Part shown: one piece after another, positions 1 through 4,612 of the stretch
How positions within the stretch are numbered: position 1 is the first letter of the stretch
Layout of the letters: every line of letters begins with the position of its first letter
From: Bacteroidia bacterium
GTDB lineage: Bacteria; Bacteroidota; Bacteroidia; NS11-12g; UBA9320
Assembly: GCA_013042025.1 (NCBI GenBank)
Contig: JABDQY010000260.1
Location: 1-5,572, forward strand
Length of the DNA: 5,572 nt
Direction of reading: 5' to 3'
Position numbers and translations under genes: made by a program
Notes under the pieces: generated by a model
Seen by the model: only the letters and a program-made list of their open reading frames with translations
Told to the model about the DNA's origin: nothing
The model's database searches: none

Positions 1-1
1 A

Positions 2-523
2 TTATTTAGTGATCTAGTTCGAAAAACAATGGAGGATAGCAGTAAAGAATCTGTGGAATTATCCCGTGAACTAAACCTAATTAAGCTCTATCTAGAATTG
101 GAAAAACTTCGTTTTGTAGAATTGAATTACACTTTAGAACACCCTTTCTCAGAAGATGATTTAGAAAACTATGCTATTCCACCGATGCTTGTTCAACCTT
201 TTATTGAAAATGCATTAAAGCATGGGCTTTTGCATTACAAAGGCGACAAAAGATTGGAAGTGCAACTTATACCACAACAAAATGATTTAATTTTTAAAAT
301 AAAAGATAATGGCATTGGTTTGAAAGAAGGCATGAAGATTAAAAAAAGGCAATCGAAATACCGTTCATTTAGTGGAGATGCAATTTCAAAAAGAATAGAT
401 CTAATTAATACAGAAGGTGTTTTTAATGTTAGTTTTGAGATATTTGACTTTTCTCAAAATACAGAAAACAAATGGACCACTATAGTAGAACTGCGATTTA
501 ACAAATTCTTTAATTCAAAATAA
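2..523 (+). CDS. LytS-like sensor histidine kinase, C-terminal part (5' end outside window)
   Basis: This is the ATP-binding end of a LytS/YehU-type histidine kinase, which would autophosphorylate and pass the phosphate to the response regulator encoded next. The frame is open from the first bases of the window, so the ATG at 29 is internal and the gene starts upstream. The 173 visible residues begin with the tail of the HisKA_5-type domain (a helix ending LYLELEKLRF), followed by a HATPase_c domain. That domain has an N-box, PPMLVQPFIENALKHG, with its Asn at visible residue 70, and a G1 box, IKDNGIGL, with DNG at 102-104. The G2 region (SFSGDAISKR, about 122-131) lacks the usual spaced glycines, as is common in this subfamily. 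The phosphoacceptor His, the membrane segments and any sensor domain lie outside the window, so the signal is unknown. The stop codon is 2 bp before the regulator's ATG, so the two genes are almost certainly co-transcribed. Confidence 0.93.
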   Translation, partial: LFSDLVRKTMEDSSKESVELSRELNLIKLYLELEKLRFVELNYTLEHPFSEDDLENYAIPPMLVQPFIENALKHGLLHYKGDKRLEVQLIPQQNDLIFKIKDNGIGLKEGMKIKKRQSKYRSFSGDAISKRIDLINTEGVFNVSFEIFDFSQNTENKWTTIVELRFNKFFNSK

Positions 524-525
524 AA

Positions 526-1281
526 ATGGAAACAATAACGGCAATAATTGTTGATGATGAGCAAGGAGCTCGAGATATACTGGAGAATGTTTTAACCACC
601 TACATTGAAGGTGTTGAAATTCTTGCTAAGTGTTCAAATTTTATATCTGCTGTGGATTCAATAAAAGAATTGAAACCAGATTTAGTTTTTCTAGACATCG
701 AAATGCCGCAGTACAATGGCTTCGAATTGCTGAAGTTTTTTAATAAAATAAATTTTGAAATTGTATTCGTTACAGCTTATAATCAGTACGCCTTAAAAGC
801 ATTTGAAGTTTCGGCGGTTGACTATATTCTAAAACCAATTCAAATAGAAAAGATTGAAGCTGCTGTTAAGAAAGTAAGAAACAAAAAGGAACTATCTACA
901 ATGCAAAACAGATTGGAAATGTTAGAAGTAAACATGACCAATGACGAGTTTAAAAAACTAGCACTACCAATGGCTGAAGGGTTAAAGTTTGTTGATATTT
1001 CAGATATTGCTTGTATGGAAGCAGATGGGTCATACACGAAGGTTTGTTTTATTAACAAACAAGTATACTTGGTAAGTAAAAAAATTAAATTCTTTGAAGA
1101 AGCGTTAGCAGGGCATCCCAATTTCATTAGAGTTCATCGCTCCTCAATTGTAAATATTAATCATATCAATAATTACATACGGCAAAAGGGAATAATTACG
1201 TTAAGCAACTCAAAAGAGGTTAAAGTTGCTCGAGAGCGAAAGGCAGATTTTGAGAAAGCACTAAAGGAAATCAAGGTGTAA
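526..1281 (+). CDS. LytTR-family response regulator (REC + LytTR DNA-binding domain)
   Basis: This 251-residue transcription factor has the usual length for the LytR/AlgR family. Residues 1-118 form a receiver domain: the acidic pair D10/D11, the phosphoacceptor D57 in FLDIEMP, T83 in FVTAYNQYA, and K103 in the LKP motif are all present, so it should be phosphorylatable. A charged linker (about 119-144) leads to a LytTR domain (about 145-249), with recognisable IACMEADGSYTKV and FIRVHRSSIVNINHI segments. LytTR domains bind pairs of short direct repeats about two helical turns apart. Such a pair lies immediately downstream (1305-1338), so that site is a natural candidate target. The gene follows its kinase by 2 bp and has no promoter of its own visible. 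The start is fixed by that spacing and by the standard N-terminus of the family. The specific regulon cannot be read from the protein. Confidence 0.95.
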   Translation: METITAIIVDDEQGARDILENVLTTYIEGVEILAKCSNFISAVDSIKELKPDLVFLDIEMPQYNGFELLKFFNKINFEIVFVTAYNQYALKAFEVSAVDYILKPIQIEKIEAAVKKVRNKKELSTMQNRLEMLEVNMTNDEFKKLALPMAEGLKFVDISDIACMEADGSYTKVCFINKQVYLVSKKIKFFEEALAGHPNFIRVHRSSIVNINHINNYIRQKGIITLSNSKEVKVARERKADFEKALKEIKV

Positions 1282-1304
1282 CATACCCATTTTAAACTTT
1301 TTTT

Positions 1305-1338
1305 TACAGTTCATGAAACAAATTATACAGTTCATGAA
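1305..1338 (+). promoter_or_regulatory. Putative LytTR operator: two 13-bp direct repeats
   Basis: The sequence TACAGTTCATGAA occurs twice without mismatch, at 1305-1317 and 1326-1338, 21 bp apart start to start. The 9-bp core ACAGTTCAT (1306-1314 and 1327-1335) fits the published consensus for LytR/AlgR-family sites, [TA][AC][CA]GTTN[AG][TG], at every position. The 12-bp spacer equals that of known pairs such as the ComE box. The site begins 24 bp after the stop codon of the LytTR gene. The repeats point toward the + strand promoter-like box at 1366-1375. That the neighbouring regulator binds here is inference, because another LytTR protein of the same cell could do so. Confidence 0.72.
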
Positions 1339-1365
1339 TTCGCAGCCAAAATTCAATTTTAAGCA

Positions 1366-1375
1366 GTAAATTTAC
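1366..1375 (+). promoter_or_regulatory. Putative -7 promoter box downstream of the LytTR repeats
   Basis: GTAAATTTAC contains TAAATTTA (1367-1374), one base short of the Bacteroidota -7 consensus TAnnTTTG. It starts 31 bp after the second LytTR half-site core. No TTG-type -33 element is visible at the expected distance, which would suit a promoter that depends on an activator bound just upstream. A start site near 1379-1382 is inferred. The 10-bp box is a perfect palindrome, so its direction rests on the repeats and the terminator. A short AT palindrome (1348-1360, AAAATT-C-AATTTT) lies between the operator and the box. Confidence 0.4.
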
Positions 1376-1411
1376 GTAACAATTAACCCTTAAATAATGA
1401 CCCCGAATTTG

Positions 1412-1433
1412 ATTGGAGACTTAAACCTCCAAT
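1412..1433 (+). other. Perfect 7-bp inverted repeat (hairpin)
   Basis: ATTGGAG (1412-1418) and CTCCAAT (1427-1433) are exact reverse complements around an 8-nt loop, ACTTAAAC. No T-run follows directly, so this is not itself a terminator. It lies 3 bp before the terminator hairpin and would form the main structured element of the candidate RNA. Confidence 0.6.
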
Positions 1434-1436
1434 GTC

Positions 1437-1472
1437 AAAAAACCCTTGCTTTAAAAAGTAGGGGTTTTTTTT
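1437..1472. terminator. Intrinsic terminator, probably bidirectional
   Basis: The run AAAAAACCC (1437-1445) pairs with GGGTTTTTT (1462-1470). The inner stem continues through T-G, T-A, G-T, C-G and T-A pairs to an A-rich loop, and the + strand ends in eight T residues (1465-1472). Read on the - strand, the same stem ends in a T-run after its GGG arm, so it can also stop the convergent DUF2797 transcript, whose stop codon is about 19 bp away. Confidence 0.85.
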
Positions 1473-1490
1473 GGAACTCTTTTTTAGTTT

Positions 1491-2309
1491 TTAAACTTCA
1501 ATCGAAACTCGATATCCGCTATGAGATCGAACATTCAACACAGATCCATCCTCAAAAATTAAGTATTGGCCTTTAATTCCAATTAGTTTCTTTTCAATTA
1601 CCTTTTCTTTATCCAACTTTAAACTCTTTACCTTCTCTGGATAGAATTCTATTGGATAGTTGATTTCTGTAACATTTTCTTCAGACACCAAATAACCTTT
1701 TAATTCTTCTGGTACCAAATCAGCCATTTCATTTCTAACGGTTAAGATATCTTTAGGATTATCAATTATTCCTTTTAGCATTTTTTGCCATGAAGTTTTG
1801 TCTGAGATATGTTCTTTCAAGGAAACTTCTATCAATCCTGCCAACTGCCTGTATGGTACTTCAGCCAGTTTTATCGCTTGAACTGCTCCCTGATCTATCC
1901 AACGATACGGAACATTGGTTTCTCGTGTAACTCCAACCTTATATCCACTAGTTAATGAAATGTATACAATATGAGGTTGCAAATGATGCCGAACTTCCCA
2001 TTCATAATCGCGAATGGCAATCCCTTCATGTATCCTACTCAATTCAGGAGAGAAGATACTTGGACTTGCCTGAGGACTCTCCATAAATTCTTTATAAGTT
2101 AATCCCTCCCCAAAAGACTTCTTTATTTTTTCTCCAGAAAGAATTGAATTAATATATCCTTCAAACTCCAGTCTAATCTCTTTGCCAATTATAGGATTTA
2201 AACTAACAGGTTCTAGCGGACTTAAAATATCTTTTATAGGTAATGAATATATAGAATTTCCATCTTGCAATTCTGTATTCATTTTCCTTAGGTTACCAGT
2301 AATTAACAT
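1491..2309 (-). CDS. DUF2797 family protein of unknown function
   Basis: A soluble 272-residue protein with the features of DUF2797 and no assigned biochemical role. The N-terminus MLITGNLRKM matches the usual opening of the family. The core is VYISLTSGYKVGVTR (about 115-129), then RWIDQGA (136-142), then AGLIEV...DKTSWQKML (about 157-178). The start is set at the ATG at 2309, because a TTG five codons upstream (2324) would add residues before the family's normal opening. The protein has no cysteine at all, while many family members, as I recall them, carry Cys residues before the VY...VGVTR core. Here that segment reads ESPQASPSIF...HEGIAIRDYEWE. A weak -7-like AAGATTTG lies on the - strand at 2343-2350. 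The gene stands alone and converges on the terminator at 1437-1472. Confidence 0.88.
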   Translation of the reverse strand: MLITGNLRKMNTELQDGNSIYSLPIKDILSPLEPVSLNPIIGKEIRLEFEGYINSILSGEKIKKSFGEGLTYKEFMESPQASPSIFSPELSRIHEGIAIRDYEWEVRHHLQPHIVYISLTSGYKVGVTRETNVPYRWIDQGAVQAIKLAEVPYRQLAGLIEVSLKEHISDKTSWQKMLKGIIDNPKDILTVRNEMADLVPEELKGYLVSEENVTEINYPIEFYPEKVKSLKLDKEKVIEKKLIGIKGQYLIFEDGSVLNVRSHSGYRVSIEV

Positions 2310-2364
2310 CGTTACAATATTCAATGAGTTAGAACAAACTCACAAATCTTTCTTCTTAAAAGAA

Positions 2365-2544
2365 CTATTTATTAATGGAATCACCTAAATGACTAAATAC
2401 TAATTCATAATTTTCTTCAACTATTTCTCCATCAGAAATCACTTCAGTACCATCACAATTCACTGGATGCAATGTATTAAGTAAATAAAATGCTGTTACT
2501 TTAGTTACAGTTGATTGAGTTTTCACCTTACATATTTGCAGCAT
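2365..2544 (-). CDS. Possible 59-residue hypothetical protein
   Basis: This short frame fills most of the 233-bp gap between the DUF2797 start and the DUF2892 gene. I do not recognise the product, which starts MLQICKVKTQ and ends in an acidic stretch (DGEIVEENYELVFSHLGD). It has no signal peptide or membrane helix. In favour of coding, about a third of codons begin with G (runs such as GAT GGA GAA ATA GTT GAA GAA), and the use of third positions resembles that of neighbouring genes. Against it, its ATG overlaps the ATG of the divergent DUF2892 gene within a single CATG, so each gene's promoter would lie inside the other. The frame is also open up to 2583, where a second ATG would deepen the overlap. 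It could be the remnant of a longer gene, or chance. Confidence 0.33.
   Translation of the reverse strand: MLQICKVKTQSTVTKVTAFYLLNTLHPVNCDGTEVISDGEIVEENYELVFSHLGDSINK
2511..2538 (+). promoter_or_regulatory. Weak promoter candidate for the DUF2892-rhodanese operon
   Basis: TTG (2511-2513) is followed after 17 bp by CATATTTG (2531-2538), which fits the Bacteroidota pattern TTG-N17-TAnnTTTG except for the first base of the -7 box. The start site would fall almost on the ATG at 2543, so the transcript would be nearly leaderless. No better match was found in this gap. Confidence 0.25.
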
Positions 2545-2749
2545 GAAAAAGAATATGGGATCATCCGATAAAATAATTCGCATTATTTTAGCAATTTTAT
2601 TCGGAGTACTTTATTTCACAGGAACTATAACAGGAACCTTTGGTGGGATTCTATTAATTGTTGGAGCTATATTTTTAGTTACAAGTTTTATTAACTTTTG
2701 TCCCATTTATTCATTATTCAATATTAACACAAGTAAAACAAAAAAATAA
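2543..2749 (+). CDS. DUF2892 (YgaP-like) small inner-membrane protein
   Basis: A 68-residue membrane protein of the DUF2892 family (the transmembrane part of E. coli YgaP). It opens with the typical MKKNMGSSDKIIRIILA. Two hydrophobic helices (about 12-28 and 33-50) are joined by a short Gly/Thr turn, and the family end FCPIYSLFNINT follows. The usual Cys after the final INT is Ser here. Family members anchor or accompany rhodaneses and are thought to take part in handling sulfane sulfur or thiocyanate at the membrane. The precise role is not established. The next gene begins 2 bp after the stop and encodes a rhodanese, so the two probably work as a pair. The start is chosen by family match; Met5 is possible but less likely. 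Confidence 0.9.
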   Translation: MKKNMGSSDKIIRIILAILFGVLYFTGTITGTFGGILLIVGAIFLVTSFINFCPIYSLFNINTSKTKK

Positions 2750-2751
2750 GA

Positions 2752-3033
2752 ATGACAATACAAGATTTATTAGACCAAGGAGGAACAATAGTAGATGTTA
2801 GAACTCCAGGTGAATTTATGGGCGGCAATGTAGTGGGATCAATAAACATCCCTTTGTCTGAAGTTGCACAGCGAGTTGAAGAATTTAAAAATCTAAACGC
2901 ACCAGTATTACTTTGCTGCATGAGTGGAGCAAGAAGCGGACAGGCAACTGGGTTCTTACAAGCTCAAGGAGTTGAATGCTACAATGCCGGTGGATGGATG
3001 GAACTAAACTACGCAGTTAGTCAACTTTCATAA
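2752..3033 (+). CDS. Single-domain rhodanese (sulfurtransferase)
   Basis: A 93-residue rhodanese-like protein, close to the minimal size of the fold, with no signal peptide, so it is probably cytoplasmic. The family landmarks are in order: IVDVRTPGEFMGGNVVGSINIPL (residues 13-35), then the active-site loop C56-M-S-G-A-R61-S, then a GWMELN C-terminal segment. C56 would carry the persulfide, and R61 closes the Cys-X4-Arg loop, so catalysis looks intact. C55 just before it gives a CC pair. The likely role is transfer of sulfane sulfur from a donor such as thiosulfate or a persulfide to a thiol acceptor; the substrate cannot be told from sequence. It is co-transcribed with the DUF2892 membrane gene 2 bp upstream, and a terminator follows 20 bp after the stop. 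Confidence 0.93.
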   Translation: MTIQDLLDQGGTIVDVRTPGEFMGGNVVGSINIPLSEVAQRVEEFKNLNAPVLLCCMSGARSGQATGFLQAQGVECYNAGGWMELNYAVSQLS

Positions 3034-3053
3034 TTAACCTCGACAAAATATAG

Positions 3054-3083
3054 ACTCTCTAAGGAAACTTAGGGAGTTTTTTT
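3054..3083 (+). terminator. Intrinsic terminator of the DUF2892-rhodanese operon
   Basis: ACTCTCTAAG (3054-3063) pairs over 10 bp, with one wobble, with CTTAGGGAGT (3068-3077) around a GAAA tetraloop. A run of T follows to 3083. The T-run overlaps the stop codon of the convergent membrane-protein gene (3082-3084). The - strand side has no comparable T-run next to the stem, so termination in that direction would be weaker. Confidence 0.9.
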
Positions 3084-3591
3084 ATGTCTTAGATTTTGGT
3101 GTTAAGCCCTTAGTTACTCCTGTTATTAACACTAATAAAGCCAAGGATGAACATCCAACAAGTAATAGCACATCAACCATTGGAAATTTAAGCAGTTTGA
3201 ATGCAATAGCTAAAGCACAAATAACGAGCACGATTATAGATACTGTATTTAATTTGGGCACAGTAGTCTTATCAAGATAATTAGGTACAAAAAGGTGAAA
3301 GGCTACATAGGCAAACATGATTACTAGGCCGATTGCATTTGCTACCATTATTGGTAAGTTAAAATCAAAATTTCCTAGCAAAACAACGAGCACCAAAATC
3401 ATCAAAGGATACATCATTCGATTGTCCTTCTCCTTTACCAATAAAGAATAACCAATATATGTTGCTATGTGCATCCAAAAACCAGCCCATAATAGATCCT
3501 TGCTACCATCCCACAGCATAATTCGAAAGAGGTACGCAACAATTAATATTGCGAGAGTAGAGTAGATTAAAGTAATGAGATATCTTTTCAT
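3082..3591 (-). CDS. Multi-pass membrane protein of unknown function
   Basis: The product is 169 residues and very hydrophobic. Five or six membrane segments can be drawn, at about 5-25, 33-52, 60-73, 79-102, 117-133 and 138-158. The segment FKLLKFPMVDVLLLVG (131-146) faintly recalls a helix pattern of small Bacteroidota membrane proteins such as the GldL type, but this is too weak to assign a family. The only cysteines are C125 and C147, both within membrane helices, and no catalytic motif is visible. Its ATG shares one base with the stop of gpsA (TAATG), which suggests translational coupling and a common transcript. A role near lipid metabolism would be a guess based only on position. It ends in the convergent terminator region shared with the rhodanese operon. 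Confidence 0.85.
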   Translation of the reverse strand: MKRYLITLIYSTLAILIVAYLFRIMLWDGSKDLLWAGFWMHIATYIGYSLLVKEKDNRMMYPLMILVLVVLLGNFDFNLPIMVANAIGLVIMFAYVAFHLFVPNYLDKTTVPKLNTVSIIVLVICALAIAFKLLKFPMVDVLLLVGCSSLALLVLITGVTKGLTPKSKT

Positions 3592-4583
3592 TAATTCAGT
3601 TGTTGGGTCAACTCAACAGCTTTTTTTCTTGGACTTGAATTCTCATAAATGATGGCATAAGCAAATTCAAGGATTGGCATATCCACTTCATATTCTGCAT
3701 TCAACTTATGTATGCTCTCTGTTGCATAGTATCCTTCAGCAACCATTTCCATTTCCATTAGTGCAGACTGTACCGAATACCCTTTTCCCAACATAGAACC
3801 AAATGTTCTATTTCTACTGTATTGTGAATACGCTGTAACTAGCAAATCTCCTAAATAAGCTGAATCATCAGCATCTCTGTCTATAGGATGAACAGCCGCA
3901 ATAAAACGCTTGATTTCTCGAATTGCGTTACTCACCAATACGGCTTGAAAGTTATCTCCATAACCCAAGCTGTGACAAATCCCAGAGGCAATTGCATACA
4001 CATTTTTTAGCACAGCTGCGATTTCAGTTCCATAAATATCCGCACTACGAGTTACTTTAATATATTTACAACTTAAGGCCTCTGACATCGTATTGCAAAA
4101 AGCATTATTTACAGACGCAAAGGTTAAGTAAGAAAGTTTCTCTTGAGCAACTTCCTCTGCATGACAAGGACCGGTAATCACCCCGAAATCCTGTTCGTTT
4201 ACACCTTTATTTTGGAACAAATATTCGCCAACTATTTTTAAGCAGTTGGGCTCAACTCCTTTCACCGCTGATATTATTTTTTTACCTGCAAGTAGCTCAT
4301 TACTAATTGGTTCAATAACGTCAGACACAAAAGCTGATGGCGTTACTAATAAAATTGTATCGTTGTTCTTGACTAACTCTTCGGCGTTTGATCCTGCTGA
4401 CAATCTAGAAGTATCTAGTTTAACTGAACGAAGATATTTGGGATTGGAACCATTGGTATTAATATAGGCTGCCATCTCCTCACTCCTCACCCACCAGTCT
4501 ACATGAACATTTTCATTCTCCATTAAAATCTTAACCAAAGCTGTTCCCCAGCTCCCGCTGCCCATCACTAAAATTTTGTTCAT
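3591..4583 (-). CDS. gpsA: Glycerol-3-phosphate dehydrogenase [NAD(P)+]
   Basis: GpsA reduces dihydroxyacetone phosphate to sn-glycerol-3-phosphate in the cytoplasm, supplying the backbone of phospholipids. The 330 residues match the normal length of the family. The N-terminal Rossmann fold starts at residue 1 with GSGSWGTAL (8-16, the GxGxxG nucleotide loop). AVKGVE carries the conserved K108. ITGPCHAEEVA (136-146) is the family's GPSxAxEVA motif with Cys and His substitutions. The second domain has the catalytic K193 in AAVLKNVYAIASGICHSLGYGDN, then GDLLVT with D246, then SRNRTFG (256-262) for substrate phosphate binding. All catalytic residues look intact. The start is fixed by the Rossmann loop. 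A secreted-protein gene lies 29 bp upstream on the same strand, and a membrane-protein gene overlaps the stop by one base. A possible -7 box sits just before the ATG. Confidence 0.97.
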   Translation of the reverse strand: MNKILVMGSGSWGTALVKILMENENVHVDWWVRSEEMAAYINTNGSNPKYLRSVKLDTSRLSAGSNAEELVKNNDTILLVTPSAFVSDVIEPISNELLAGKKIISAVKGVEPNCLKIVGEYLFQNKGVNEQDFGVITGPCHAEEVAQEKLSYLTFASVNNAFCNTMSEALSCKYIKVTRSADIYGTEIAAVLKNVYAIASGICHSLGYGDNFQAVLVSNAIREIKRFIAAVHPIDRDADDSAYLGDLLVTAYSQYSRNRTFGSMLGKGYSVQSALMEMEMVAEGYYATESIHKLNAEYEVDMPILEFAYAIIYENSSPRKKAVELTQQLN

Positions 4584-4588
4584 TACGT

Positions 4589-4596
4589 CAAATGTA
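4589..4596 (-). promoter_or_regulatory. Possible -7 promoter box for gpsA
   Basis: On the - strand TACATTTG fits the Bacteroidota -7 consensus TAnnTTTG exactly and ends 5 bp before the gpsA ATG. No TTG is found at the usual 17-20 bp further upstream, where the sequence is the stop region of the preceding gene. If used, the transcript would be leaderless or nearly so. Read-through from the upstream gene is the alternative, as no terminator is visible in the 29-bp gap. Confidence 0.3.
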
Positions 4597-4612
4597 GGAA
4601 TAATAATCTAGG

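Larger units (their letters stand above)
1380..1472 (+). ncRNA. Candidate small RNA under LytTR control
   Basis: The stretch between the -7-like box and the intrinsic terminator would give a transcript of about 90 nt. It would have a 5' single-stranded part of about 30 nt containing a CCCC run (1401-1404), a hairpin with a perfect 7-bp stem (ATTGGAG 1412-1418, CTCCAAT 1427-1433, 8-nt loop), and the terminator hairpin. No convincing ORF fits: the ATG at 1397 opens a frame that runs through the terminator into the neighbouring gene, and the ATG at 1432 encodes only 9 residues inside the terminator. A dedicated operator, a promoter-like box, structured RNA and a terminator packed into 170 bp are what a regulated sRNA gene would look like. 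The sequence matches no RNA family I recognise, and no target can be named. It could instead be a trailer of the two-component operon, with the hairpins serving only termination. Confidence 0.4.

Noticed and set aside
840..1127. A 95-codon open frame on the - strand inside the LytTR gene
   Set aside because: It is antisense to a fully conserved regulator and has no family features, so it is a by-product of the real gene's codon pattern.
1306..1338. Reading the paired repeats as the start of a CRISPR array or an insertion-element end
   Set aside because: There are only two short copies with a 12-bp AT-rich spacer, no further units, no transposase or cas gene, and a better explanation as a regulator site.
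1432..1461. A 9-codon frame (MSKNPCFKK) that could be a leader peptide
   Set aside because: It lies almost entirely inside the terminator hairpin, has no initiation signal, and has no downstream gene on this strand for it to control.
1397..1576. A 59-codon + strand frame beginning at the ATG at 1397, which could have been a small protein driven by the LytTR operator
   Set aside because: It runs straight through the strong terminator and into the 3' end of the convergent DUF2797 gene. Its composition there simply mirrors that gene.
2182..2388. A 68-codon open frame on the + strand over the start of the DUF2797 gene
   Set aside because: Most of it is antisense to conserved DUF2797 sequence, and no recognisable protein features are present.
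2507..2515. A single LytTR-like core, ACAGTTGAT, upstream of the DUF2892 gene
   Set aside because: No second half-site is found 21 bp away on either side. Single matches to this degenerate 9-mer are expected several times in a window of this size over both strands.
2724..2921. A 65-codon open frame on the - strand across the DUF2892-rhodanese junction
   Set aside because: It is antisense to two well-supported genes and has no family features.
4246..4467. A 73-codon open frame on the + strand within gpsA
   Set aside because: It is antisense to the conserved nucleotide-binding half of GpsA and has no independent support.
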